Origin: Chloroflexota bacterium
GTDB taxonomy: Bacteria > Chloroflexota > Dormibacteria > CF-121
Assembly (NCBI GenBank): GCA_005881235.1
Contig: VBEQ01000203.1
Coordinates: forward strand, 1 to 29,224
Reading direction: 5' to 3'
DNA length: 29,224 nucleotides
Shown: piece by piece, positions 14,533 through 22,520 of the stretch
Layout of the letters: each line of letters starts with the position of its first letter
Numbering within the stretch: position 1 is the stretch's first letter
Position numbers and translations under genes: made by a program
Notes under the pieces: generated by a model
Seen by the model: only the letters and a program-made list of their open reading frames with translations
Database searches by the model: none
Told to the model about the DNA's origin: nothing

Positions 14533-15054
14533 GTGGATCGAGGGAGCAAAACATTGCGTACGAGGGAGCTGATTTCGGGCGCGGCGGCGGGAGTTGTGGG
14601 GGGTTACGTCGGGACGAAGGTGATGAACCCGGTCACGACCAAGCTCTATGAGTTGGCGCCGGAGGCGGACAAGAAGCGCGAGAAGGCGGTCAGTCCCGGG
14701 TCACCGTACGAGATCGGTGTCCAAAAGATGGCGGATCGGCTGGGCGTGAAGCTGACCGAAGAACAGGTGAAGGCCGCTGCCGCGGCGGCGCCCTACACAG
14801 TGGGCGTGGCGGGCGGCCTGCTCTACGTAGGCCTGCGCCGGTTGCTCCACCTCAATCCATTGGTTGCCGGGTTGATCTCCGCAATGGCGCTCTTCCTCGT
14901 CGTCGACGAGGGACTGACGCCGGCGCTCGGGTTGAGCGCACCCGACAGCGCGTATCCGGTGTCGACGCACCTTCGGGGTTTCCTCGGGCATCTTGCCTAT
15001 GGCGCCGCGGCGGCGGCGACCGCCGAGATTCTCATGTCCGACCGACCTTCCTAA
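14533..15054 (+). CDS. Integral membrane protein, DUF1440-like
   Basis: A 173-residue protein with an N-terminal hydrophobic helix (ISGAAAGVVGGYVGTKVM), a charged cytoplasmic or periplasmic region (PEADKKREKAVSPGSPYEIG) and three further hydrophobic helices (VAGGLLYVGLRRLL, LVAGLISAMALFLVVDEG, LGHLAYGAAAAATAEIL). The arrangement and VMNPVTTKLYELAPE resemble the YagU/DUF1440 group of unknown function; I am only moderately sure of the family. GTG at 14533 gives the length quoted; TTG at 14554 has a better Shine-Dalgarno site (GAGGGAG, 7 bases upstream) and would give 166 residues starting near RTRELISG. It follows the SpoIIAA-like gene closely and converges on the SdhA-like gene across repeat copy 2. 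Confidence 0.7.
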   Translation: MDRGSKTLRTRELISGAAAGVVGGYVGTKVMNPVTTKLYELAPEADKKREKAVSPGSPYEIGVQKMADRLGVKLTEEQVKAAAAAAPYTVGVAGGLLYVGLRRLLHLNPLVAGLISAMALFLVVDEGLTPALGLSAPDSAYPVSTHLRGFLGHLAYGAAAAATAEILMSDRPS

Positions 15055-15068
15055 GGCCCCCACCCTAA

Positions 15069-15092
15069 CCCTCCCCCGCAAGCGGGGGAGGG
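15069..15092. repeat. Perfect G/C hairpin repeat, copy 2, between convergent genes
   Basis: Arms CCCTCCCCCGC (15069-15079) and GCGGGGGAGGG (15082-15092) around AA, preceded by CCCTAA. It lies exactly between two convergent genes (stops at 15054 and 15105), a common place for a bidirectional terminator. The sequence is almost identical to copy 1. Confidence 0.75.
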
Positions 15093-15104
15093 AATTGCCC
15101 GGGT

Positions 15105-16868
15105 CTACTCCAGCAGCCTCCCGGCGACCGGCAATTCGTCGTCGGTCAGCGCTGCCTTCAGGTTTTCCGGTAATCCCGGAACCGCTTCGTTCCATATGGT
15201 CAGCGGCGCCTCGCGGCTCTCGAGCCGCACGTAGATGTTGCGCTGCATGGCCGGATCGAGCGCCGGAAAGTCGGATCGGTTGTGCGCACCCCGGCTTTCG
15301 CGGCGTTCGAGCGCGCACCGGAGTGTCGCTTCTGCCGTCCGGAGCCCAGCCCGCAGATCGAGGACGTGGGCCAGCTCGAACCACCCTTCCTGTCCCGGGC
15401 GGATGTCGACGGTCTGCGCCGCGTTCCTCAGATCACCAAGTTTCCGCAGGCCGTCCCGCATCCCGGCCTCATCACGAACGACACCACAGTGCTCCCACAT
15501 CAAATTGCGGAGGGCACGCTGGAGGGGACGTGCCAGCTCGCTGCCCGGCTTGATCAGGCGTTGCAGCTCGTCGGCCGCCTCCTGCACGGCCGTCTTGGAG
15601 CGACGCTGGACTTCGGATTCTCGCGAGTGCGCGGCCGCGGCGGTGCCCGTCCGCCGGCCAAAGATGACGGTCTCGGCCAGCGAGTTGCCCCCGAGCCGAT
15701 TGGCGCCGTGCAGGCCGGAGGTGCACTCGCCCGCGGCATAGAGGCCAACCACCTCCGTGGCATGCGTCTCCGGATCGACGGCGATGCCGCCCATCGAGTA
15801 ATGCGCGGTCGGCGCCACCTCCATCGGCAGCTTTGAGATGTCCAGCATTTGATACTCGATGAACTGCCGATACATCCTCGGCAGTTTCTCGAGGATCTCG
15901 TCCTTCGGTCGATGCGAGATATCGAGGAACACGCCGCCGTTGGGGCCGCCGCGGCCCTGCATGATCTCGGTGTAGATGGCGAGCGCCACCCGATCGCGCG
16001 CGCTCAGCTCCATCCGCTGCGGGTCATAGCGCTGCATGAACCGCTCGTGATCGCGGTTGTAGAGGCGGCCGCCCTCGCCGCGGACCGCCTCGGTGACGAG
16101 GGTGCCCGCCATCTCCTCAGGCATCAGCATCCCGGTTGGATGGAATTGCACGAGCTCCATATCCATCAGGCGGCAGCCGGCCTCGAGCGCCAGGAACATG
16201 CCCTCGCCGTAGTTCTCGTCGCGGCGCGATGAGCTGCGGCGCCACAGCCGGGTGTGGCCACCGGTCGCCAGGATGACGGCGTCGGCTTCGAAGACGGTGC
16301 GCTCGCCGGATACGAGGTCGAACCCATAGGCGCCAAAACAGACGCCATCCGCAACGAGCAGGCGCGAAACGTATTGGTCCTCGGCAACCGGAATCCCCAG
16401 CTCTTGTGCCTTGCTTGCCAGCGTGTAGAGAATCGCCCGCCCGGTGTAGTCGCCGGCGTAGCAGGTCCGCCGGTATTTATGCGCGCCGAAGAAGCGCTGG
16501 TCCAACCGGCCATCCTCGAGCGTCGCGAAGCGGCAGCCCCAGGCCGCCAGCTCACGCACCGCGTCTGGCGCCTCCCGCGCCATGATCTCCACGACCCGTG
16601 GATGGCCGAGGAAGTATCCCTCCCGGAGTGTGTCGGCGAAATGTTGCTCCCAGGTGTCCTGCGGGTCACGCGTACCCAACACCGCGTTGATGCCACCGGC
16701 CGCCAACACCGTATGGGCATCGCGGCGGTCCCGTTTCCCGACCACCAGCACCTGGCTCCCCGCCTGCGTCGCGGCGATCGCCGCGCGCAGCCCGGCCGCG
16801 CCGGCGCCGATCACGAGAACATTGCAGACCCGGCTCCGGGCCGACGATTCCGGCATCTCTTCGGGCAT
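15105..16868 (-). CDS. SdhA/FrdA-like FAD-dependent flavoprotein without adjacent iron-sulfur subunit
   Basis: A 587-residue succinate dehydrogenase/fumarate reductase flavoprotein-type enzyme. The Rossmann motif VLVIGAGAAGLRAA is at 17-30. His52 in AHTVLAAGGINA aligns with the His that covalently binds FAD in SdhA. Dicarboxylate-site residues are present: His243 in QFHPTG, Thr259-Glu260 in TEAVRGEGG, Arg291, His356 in APTAHYSMGG and Arg391 in GANRLGGNSL. A C-terminal helical domain follows. It should interconvert succinate and fumarate or a related pair, but no SdhB, SdhC or SdhD gene is adjacent, and the neighbours are other flavoproteins. The ATG is five bases after the NDH-2 stop with no Shine-Dalgarno site, so translation is probably coupled. 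L-aspartate oxidase is less likely because of the His52 motif. Confidence 0.88.
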   Translation of the reverse strand: MPEEMPESSARSRVCNVLVIGAGAAGLRAAIAATQAGSQVLVVGKRDRRDAHTVLAAGGINAVLGTRDPQDTWEQHFADTLREGYFLGHPRVVEIMAREAPDAVRELAAWGCRFATLEDGRLDQRFFGAHKYRRTCYAGDYTGRAILYTLASKAQELGIPVAEDQYVSRLLVADGVCFGAYGFDLVSGERTVFEADAVILATGGHTRLWRRSSSRRDENYGEGMFLALEAGCRLMDMELVQFHPTGMLMPEEMAGTLVTEAVRGEGGRLYNRDHERFMQRYDPQRMELSARDRVALAIYTEIMQGRGGPNGGVFLDISHRPKDEILEKLPRMYRQFIEYQMLDISKLPMEVAPTAHYSMGGIAVDPETHATEVVGLYAAGECTSGLHGANRLGGNSLAETVIFGRRTGTAAAAHSRESEVQRRSKTAVQEAADELQRLIKPGSELARPLQRALRNLMWEHCGVVRDEAGMRDGLRKLGDLRNAAQTVDIRPGQEGWFELAHVLDLRAGLRTAEATLRCALERRESRGAHNRSDFPALDPAMQRNIYVRLESREAPLTIWNEAVPGLPENLKAALTDDELPVAGRLLE

Positions 16869-16873
16869 GCTAC

Positions 16874-18472
16874 TCAGGAGGGCGGAAATCTGGTGCTGGG
16901 GCGTGGTTGGGTAAGGGCGTCCTGCAGTGCCGGCAGATGCTCGACGAGCGCGGCGAAATCCTGGCGCGCGAGGCTGAGCACGCTGGTCTGCGTCAGGGTG
17001 CGAACGGTCGCCGTGCGGCGCCTGTCGCCCAGAGCGGCGATCTCGCCGAAGTGATCCCCGGGTCCGAGCTTGCGGATCACCTGCTCCTCACCATGGACGA
17101 GCTGGAGCACCTCGACCTCGCCGGCGGTGATGACGTAGAAGCGCCCACTGAGCTCACCCTCGCGCACGATCGTCTCGCCGGCGCCGAACCGCATCGGCAC
17201 GACGGTGTTGCTGCGGCCGATCGGGAGCGGCGTCAGGTTGTCGGGCATCAGGGCGCTTCCCATCCAGTGCAGCGCCAGCCCGAGACGGCGGCGCCAGGTG
17301 GGCATGAAGGAGAGGAACAGGGCGCGCGACACCAGCGACGCCGGCCAGCCGTGGAGTGCCACGCCGCGGACCTGGGCGACGCCGTAGCGCCGGCTGAGCA
17401 GGGCCACCTCCCCAAAGCGCGCCGGATGGCAGGGCGCTGGAGGCTCGCCGCGGACCTCGGCAAGGATGTTGTACGCCGCCTGACGGCCTTCGCCAAACGC
17501 GACCATCACCATCGCCCCGAAGGGCTGCCCACTCGCGGCATCGGGAACGGCGGCATTGTCCCCGACCGCGTAGACGCCCGGCCAACCAGGGACGCGGCAG
17601 AACGGATCACAGGGAATCCGTCCGCGCTGCAACTCGACCGGCAGCCCGCGGACCAGGGGATTGGTCCCGATGCCGACCGTCGCGATGATGCTGCGGGTCT
17701 CGATCCGCGAGCCATCGGCGAGCACGACCGCTCCGGCGGTCGCCTCCTTGATGCCGACGCCGAGCCGGAGCTCGATGCCGCGGTTGCGCATGCGGTCGAC
17801 CACCCGTTGCGCCAGGTGGTCGTTGAAGGTCGGCAGCACGCGGCTGAGAATGTCGACCGTCACCACCCGCAGTTCGCTGGGCGCGATCATCGGGTAAGCG
17901 CGGAGCGAGGCCCGCAGGAACTCATTCGCCTCCGAGGCGATCTCGACCCCGGCGTATCCGGCGCCCGCCACGACGAAGGTCAGACGCCGCTGCCGCTCGG
18001 CGGCGTCGGTCGTCACGCTGGCCGCCTCCAGCATCTCGATCAGGTGGTTGCGCAGATGGATGAAGTCGCCGATCGTCTTGGTCTGCAGCGCGTGCTCGGT
18101 GAGGCCGGGAAAACGCGAGAGGTCGGTGACGGAGCCGAGTGCGATCACCATGTAATCGGCCTCGAGCGCCACCTCGTCACTCTCGCCGCCCAGGCTGAGC
18201 ACGACCTGGCGCTTGATCGGGTCGATCGACTCGATCTCGCGCGTGTAGATGGTGACGCCCGGGAGGATCTCGCGTAGCGGGATCAGCACATGCTGGGCCT
18301 GCAGAACGCCGGAGACGATCTGTGGCATCAGCCCATGCCAGACTTCGACGTTCTCGCGGCTGACGATGGTGATATCGATCTCGTCGCCGGCCCGCCGGTG
18401 CGCGATCAGCTCGCGGGCGCAACGGACGCCGGCGTGGCCGCCACCGAGAATCAGGACCCGCTTGCGACTCAT
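16874..18472 (-). CDS. NDH-2-like NAD(P)/FAD oxidoreductase fused to a C-terminal cyclic-nucleotide-binding domain
   Basis: A 532-residue protein. FAD motif VLILGGGHAGVRCA (6-19), second dinucleotide motif TFVVAGAGYAGVEIASE (165-181) and GVYAVGDNAAVP (299-310) mark a type II NADH dehydrogenase-like enzyme that passes electrons from NAD(P)H to quinones. A linker with hydrophobic and basic residues (about 365-420) may bind the membrane. Residues 424-518 form a CRP-like cyclic-nucleotide-binding domain: FGAGETIVREGELSGRFYVI, GPGDHFGEIAALGDRRRTATV (phosphate-binding cassette with Arg) and a closing helix. Binding of cAMP or cGMP is likely to regulate the enzyme; this is inference. ATG at 18472 overlaps the stop of the upstream gene as ATGA, so the two are coupled. 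Confidence 0.9.
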   Translation of the reverse strand: MSRKRVLILGGGHAGVRCARELIAHRRAGDEIDITIVSRENVEVWHGLMPQIVSGVLQAQHVLIPLREILPGVTIYTREIESIDPIKRQVVLSLGGESDEVALEADYMVIALGSVTDLSRFPGLTEHALQTKTIGDFIHLRNHLIEMLEAASVTTDAAERQRRLTFVVAGAGYAGVEIASEANEFLRASLRAYPMIAPSELRVVTVDILSRVLPTFNDHLAQRVVDRMRNRGIELRLGVGIKEATAGAVVLADGSRIETRSIIATVGIGTNPLVRGLPVELQRGRIPCDPFCRVPGWPGVYAVGDNAAVPDAASGQPFGAMVMVAFGEGRQAAYNILAEVRGEPPAPCHPARFGEVALLSRRYGVAQVRGVALHGWPASLVSRALFLSFMPTWRRRLGLALHWMGSALMPDNLTPLPIGRSNTVVPMRFGAGETIVREGELSGRFYVITAGEVEVLQLVHGEEQVIRKLGPGDHFGEIAALGDRRRTATVRTLTQTSVLSLARQDFAALVEHLPALQDALTQPRPSTRFPPS

Positions 18473-19869
18473 GACCAGCGCGCTCGACGAAGCGCCTTCC
18501 GTGCGGCGTAGTAACCACACATGCCGTGCACGCCACCGCCCGGAGGGGTCGACGATGAGCAGAGATAGAGCTGCCGGTCGGGCGTCGCGTAAAGCCGCCG
18601 GGTTGGACGGATGAAGAGCTGCCGGAGGTCGGCGATCCCGCCGTTGATGTCGCCGCCGACCTGGTTGGCATTGTGGCGTTCGATGTCGGCCGGCCCCATG
18701 ACGTGACGCGCGAGGATGCGCGACGTGAATCCGGGGGCGAATCGTTCGACCTGCGCCTCGATCCGCTCGCGCATGTCGACGGTCGATCCATTCGGGACAT
18801 GGCAGTAGGCCCAGCCGACGTGCTTGCCGGCCGGCGCGCGCGTCGAGTCGGCCACGGACGGTTGAGCGAGGATCACGAAGGGCCGCTCCGCGACGCCGCC
18901 GGCGGCGACCGCGTCCTCGGCCGCGACCACCTCGTCGAAGGCGCCGCCGACGTGGACGGTGCCGGCCTGCCGGCAGGCGGGCGCGCGCCAGGGGATGGGG
19001 CCATCGAGCGCCCAGTCGACCTTGAAGATGCCCGGCCCGTACCGAAACCGTTGTAGCTGCCGGTTGAAGCCGTCCGGCCACCGGCGACTCGCGATCGGAA
19101 GGATCTGGCGAGGCGTCAGGTCGAAGAGCACGACGCGACTGCTCGAGACCTGGTGCATGCTCGCCACCCGAGAGCCGATCGCAATCGTACCGCCGTGGGC
19201 TCGGAGCACGGCGGCCAGGGCGTCGGCGACGCGTTGCGACCCTCCGCGCGCAAACGGCCAGCCAAAGGCGTGGCCTGCCGCGGCCAGGACCAGGCCGAAG
19301 GATGCCGTCGCCGGCCGGCGGAGCGAGAGCATCGAGTGCGCCCCGAGTCCGACGAAGAGGGCTCTCGCCTGCGGGGTCTGAAATCGGCCGGCCGCCAGCG
19401 CCGCCGCCGAGCGAAGCGCCGGGATGCCAAACCGGGCCAGCGTCACGAGGTGCGCCGACGGCCGTGGGGGACCGAGGAACTGACGGGTCAACAACTCCGC
19501 ATGCCGCACGATCGGATCCATCAGCCCGCGGTAGGCGGTGCCGTCTCGCCCCAATCCGCTCGCCGTCACGCCGACCGACCGATCGAGCACGCCGGCCGAG
19601 CCATCATCGAGCGGATGGGCGAGCGGGATCGGCGGGTGGTCGTAGGTCAAGCCGTACTCAGCGAGGGGCAGCGTGCGGAAGAACGGTGACGCATTAGCGA
19701 GCGGCAGGACCGACGAGCAGACGTCGTGGATGAATCCGGGAAGCGTGAGCGCTTCCGATCGCGTGCCACCGCCGATGGTTGATTCCGCCTCGAGGACGCG
19801 GACGGATTTGCCGGCGGCGGTGAGGACGATGGCCGCGGCGAGCCCATTGGGACCGGCGCCGATGACCAT
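18469..19869 (-). CDS. Phytoene-desaturase-like (CrtI family) FAD-dependent oxidoreductase
   Basis: About 466 residues. It opens with AMVIGAGPNGLAAAIVLTAAG and VRVLEAESTIGGGTRSEAL, the FAD-binding start of the CrtI/phytoene dehydrogenase-related family, and ends in LYLCSSSTPPGGGVHGMCGYYAA, the usual C-terminal FAD segment. No carotenoid genes are nearby, so carotenoid desaturation is not implied; many relatives have unknown substrates. ATG at 19867-19869 is chosen, 16 bases after the MBL stop; TTG at 19893 is an alternative. Residues PACRQAG, in a segment not needed by the fold, are encoded by a 14-base palindrome (18965-18978) that looks like a captured repeat. The gene overlaps the NDH-2 start by 4 bases. 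Confidence 0.85.
   Translation of the reverse strand: MVIGAGPNGLAAAIVLTAAGKSVRVLEAESTIGGGTRSEALTLPGFIHDVCSSVLPLANASPFFRTLPLAEYGLTYDHPPIPLAHPLDDGSAGVLDRSVGVTASGLGRDGTAYRGLMDPIVRHAELLTRQFLGPPRPSAHLVTLARFGIPALRSAAALAAGRFQTPQARALFVGLGAHSMLSLRRPATASFGLVLAAAGHAFGWPFARGGSQRVADALAAVLRAHGGTIAIGSRVASMHQVSSSRVVLFDLTPRQILPIASRRWPDGFNRQLQRFRYGPGIFKVDWALDGPIPWRAPACRQAGTVHVGGAFDEVVAAEDAVAAGGVAERPFVILAQPSVADSTRAPAGKHVGWAYCHVPNGSTVDMRERIEAQVERFAPGFTSRILARHVMGPADIERHNANQVGGDINGGIADLRQLFIRPTRRLYATPDRQLYLCSSSTPPGGGVHGMCGYYAARKALRRARWS
18965..18978. repeat. 14-base perfect palindrome in coding sequence
   Basis: GCCTGCC followed directly by GGCAGGC; encodes the ACRQAG peptide in the CrtI-like protein. Palindromes that encode this peptide in unrelated genes behave as small dispersed repeats in some bacterial genomes. 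Only one copy is seen here. Confidence 0.5.
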
Positions 19870-19885
19870 CGCGTCGACCTGGCCC

Positions 19886-20719
19886 TCAGCCAAGATCGAT
19901 GACGGTGCCCTCGGCGGCGGCTTCCACCGGGATGGCGTTGCCACGGTGGGCCGCGACGATCGCATCGATCTGGTCGTCGGTCCGCGCTGGGTCGTGATGA
20001 AACAGCAGCAGCCGCTTGACGCCAGCCGCTTCGGCGAGGCCGATGGCGTACTCGACCGCCGAGTGCCCCATGGGGGCAAGTGCCGCGAACTCGCCGCTGA
20101 TCAGCTGGGCGTCATGGATCAGCAGGTCCGCCGAGCGGGCCAGCGCGATCGCGGCCGGATGATAGGCGCCGAAGCCGGCCGGTCCGGGCCCGAACGCGAT
20201 CGGGCTGTGGTCGGAGAGATAGGCGATCGTTGCGCCGGCGCCGCTCACCCGGTACCCATAGGTGAGGCCGCCCTTGTGCGGGATCTCACGAGCGATGACG
20301 TCGAATCCCTCGACCGCCCGCGGTCCTTCCTGGATCCCGAGGAAACGCCACTTGCCGCGGAGCTCGGCGGGCTTGATCGGAAAGTGGGGTGGCGACATCA
20401 CGCGCGCCAGCACGTTGGCCGGGTCGCCCTGGGCCGGCATCACGAGCGTCACCTCGGCGTCGGGCCGGTCGCCCGCGGAAAAGAACGGAAGTCCATGCGT
20501 GTGGTCCCAATGCAGGTGACCGAGGAGGATCGAGCCGCGAAATGGCCGGCCGTCCAACAGCGGGCTCAACCGCTGCAGGCCGGTGCCGGCATCGAGCACG
20601 AGCCTGGGGGCCTGCCCATTCTCTGCCAGCGCCACGCAAGAGGTATTTCCGCCGTATCGCACGAACTGCGGACCAGGCGATGGTGTGGACCCCCGGACTC
20701 CGCAGATGAACAGTCGCAC
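19886..20719 (-). CDS. MBL-fold metallohydrolase (PhnP / RNase Z-like)
   Basis: A 277-residue metallo-beta-lactamase-fold protein. The N-terminus MRLFICGVRGSTPSPGP with RYGGNTSCV marks the phosphodiesterase-like subgroup; metal ligands are in HLHWDH (His68, His70, Asp72, His73), with later candidates in YLSDHSP, LLIHDAQL and LLLFHHDPA. Relatives hydrolyse cyclic or phosphoribosyl phosphodiesters, or act on RNA. A cyclic-nucleotide phosphodiesterase role would fit an operon that also encodes a cyclic-nucleotide-binding oxidoreductase; this is inference. The start is GTG, six bases after TAAACT on the minus strand, with no Shine-Dalgarno site. It is the first gene of the four-gene operon 20719 to 15105. 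Confidence 0.85.
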   Translation of the reverse strand: MRLFICGVRGSTPSPGPQFVRYGGNTSCVALAENGQAPRLVLDAGTGLQRLSPLLDGRPFRGSILLGHLHWDHTHGLPFFSAGDRPDAEVTLVMPAQGDPANVLARVMSPPHFPIKPAELRGKWRFLGIQEGPRAVEGFDVIAREIPHKGGLTYGYRVSGAGATIAYLSDHSPIAFGPGPAGFGAYHPAAIALARSADLLIHDAQLISGEFAALAPMGHSAVEYAIGLAEAAGVKRLLLFHHDPARTDDQIDAIVAAHRGNAIPVEAAAEGTVIDLG

Positions 20720-20725
20720 CGAGCG

Positions 20726-20731
20726 AGTTTA
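20726..20731 (-). promoter_or_regulatory. Putative -10 box of the redox operon (leaderless)
   Basis: TAAACT on the minus strand followed by six bases and the GTG start of the MBL gene. No good -35 box. It would drive the four-gene operon ending at 15105. Confidence 0.4.
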
Positions 20732-21041
20732 CGTTTCTTCCCGACGATGGCCTTTGGCAAGTTCCGTCAGGGCCTCTTCGTCGCTATGACGCTGGCCCCG
20801 GCCAGCCGGTTTGCGCGGCTCCGCAGAAAGCCAAGCATCGGCCTCATTTCGCTCGACTCCAGGAAAGAGAGAGGTCGATCAGACGCCGAGACAGCCGCCC
20901 GACGAGGCCGCGCTCGCCCTACCAAAGATAAGAAACCTGTCACGAGGCGTAATGAAATCGCAAGGTTGCGCCTCACACACTATGCCCCGCCGGTTCGCCG
21001 AAATGTTGCCGAAGATTCGCGGACGGATCACGGAGGTTGTT
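20732..21041. other. Intergenic region between divergent genes
   Basis: About 310 bases between the redox operon and the Tat-exported protein gene. It holds a perfect inverted repeat, GCTGGCC (20791-20797) and GGCCAGC (20800-20806), possibly an operator, and a Shine-Dalgarno site GGAGG at 21032-21036 for the gene at 21042. I see no convincing promoter for that gene and no coding signal. Confidence 0.5.
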
Positions 21042-22520
21042 ATGCCATACGAGGGATCGTTCGATCGCACCATTACTCGACGGACCGCACTGAAGGCCGC
21101 GGCCGCGGCGGGCTTGGCGCTGTCCACCCAGGGCCTGGTTGAGTTGCTGGCGCTGCCCACGAAACGAATGGCGATGGCGGCACCCAGCAGCCTGCCGGAT
21201 ATCCAGTTCGACATTCGAGCGTTTGTGCCGCCGGCGCAAACCGTGGACGGAGTTATCGTGCGTTTTGGCCCGGTCTTCACGCGCTTCGTGACCGCGACCC
21301 TAACGCGCCGGCCGAGCCTCGCGGAGCAACAACGTCTTTCGGCCGCCCTCGCCACCATCGAGTCGATCTATCCATTCAGCCCGGGCGGGGTATTCGTCTT
21401 CACGGGCTACGGGATCCCGTATTTCAGTCGACTTCGTGGGGGGATGCGGGGGGCGCTGGTGCGGCGCTATGTTCCGCGGCTGCGTTCCTCTCGGAACCGG
21501 CTCGCGCTCGAAGAAGCCGTGATCAGCCCCACCGACGTCGCGCCCGGCAATCCGGCCATCACCAAGGCGACCTACAGCGTACCGGTGGCGATCGAGGCCA
21601 ACGACATTCTGTTCACGGTCCGCAGCGACGTCCTCGAGCACGCGACCGATGTCATCGATTGGTTGCTCAACCGAAGCCATCAGCTCAGGGGAAGATTCGT
21701 TCCCTCACCAGAGTTCACTGGGCTGCTCGCGATCAGCTCCGATCGGCTGATGTTCCAGCAGATGGGACTTCCCCGAAAGGTCGCCAACGAACACGGCCTC
21801 GCGTACGCGGCGCGGGTTAGTGATCGGTCCCCTATGTGGATGGGCTTCGCCGACCAGCAGGCGAGCGGCAGCGGGCCGCCCGAGATCACCACCTTCCAGG
21901 GCAACAAATCCGCAAGCCTGACCACGTGCCGCGCAAGCGATTACCTGGGCAACGGTGCCATCCAGCACCTGTCGCACGTGATTCTCGACCTTGACCAGTT
22001 CTACGCCGTGCCGGACGAGCCGTTCACCGAGCGGGTCCAGTACGCGTTTCGTTCCAATCCGATTCCGGCGCTCGGCAACGCCGACCAGTTCAGCGGCGGC
22101 GGCGGGCCGGCGTTTCTCGACAACCTCTTCCAGGGCGCCAACGATGCCCGGGCCAACGCCGCGGCCATCAAGACCTTCCAGGGGGAGCATCGCATGGGGC
22201 ACCTGGCTGCGCTCCAGCGATCCTCGCGCGCGGCCGATGGAACGCCGATTCACATTCGCATGGATGGGCCGGGCTACGACCCGCTGGACGTCCCTGACGG
22301 CAGCGCGCAGCCAAAGCTGCAGTTCACCGCCTTCGTGCCGACCGCGGACTTCTTTGCCCGGATGCGGCGGAACCAGGCGTCGCTCGACCTGGTCCGAAAG
22401 TACAGCGTTGCCGATGAAAACAACGGCCTCGAGCGATTCATCACCGCGACGCGGCGCCAGAACTTCCTGGTTCCTCCGCGACGGCACCGGGCGTTTCCGC
22501 TTCTCGAGCTTGCCGACTGA
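21042..22520 (+). CDS. Tat-exported protein, possibly distantly DyP-peroxidase-like
   Basis: A 492-residue protein with twin arginines Arg13-Arg14 in TRRTALKAAAAAGLALS, a hydrophobic core and a likely cleavage site near AMAAPSS (about 45): exported folded through the Tat pathway, usual for cofactor-containing proteins. The mature part has a conserved-looking C-terminal half: MWMGFADQQ, FQGEHRMGHLAALQRSSR, GTPIHIRMDGPG, QFTAFVPTADFFARMRRNQ and TRRQNFLVPPRRHRAFP. The order of the GF-D segment, the His-containing segment and the long C-terminal helix loosely recalls dye-decolorising heme peroxidases, but the GxxDG hallmark is not intact, so that is a guess. ATG at 21042 is fixed by GGAGG five bases upstream. 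The next gene's promoter overlaps its stop. Confidence 0.75.
   Translation: MPYEGSFDRTITRRTALKAAAAAGLALSTQGLVELLALPTKRMAMAAPSSLPDIQFDIRAFVPPAQTVDGVIVRFGPVFTRFVTATLTRRPSLAEQQRLSAALATIESIYPFSPGGVFVFTGYGIPYFSRLRGGMRGALVRRYVPRLRSSRNRLALEEAVISPTDVAPGNPAITKATYSVPVAIEANDILFTVRSDVLEHATDVIDWLLNRSHQLRGRFVPSPEFTGLLAISSDRLMFQQMGLPRKVANEHGLAYAARVSDRSPMWMGFADQQASGSGPPEITTFQGNKSASLTTCRASDYLGNGAIQHLSHVILDLDQFYAVPDEPFTERVQYAFRSNPIPALGNADQFSGGGGPAFLDNLFQGANDARANAAAIKTFQGEHRMGHLAALQRSSRAADGTPIHIRMDGPGYDPLDVPDGSAQPKLQFTAFVPTADFFARMRRNQASLDLVRKYSVADENNGLERFITATRRQNFLVPPRRHRAFPLLELAD

Noticed and set aside
18473..19081. N-terminal extension of the NDH-2 fusion into the CrtI-like gene
   Set aside because: Compositionally a frame shadow; ATG at 18472 with ATGA overlap precedes the Rossmann motif at the usual distance.
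19870..20079. N-terminal extension of the CrtI-like protein into the MBL gene
   Set aside because: The extra about 70 residues are Ser/Arg/Pro-rich antiparallel-frame sequence overlapping the MBL coding region; the FAD motif begins at 19869.
19673..21142. A 489-codon plus-strand open frame across the MBL gene and intergenic region
   Set aside because: Shadow of the MBL-fold gene; no recognisable domain and its end runs into the Tat protein leader in another frame.
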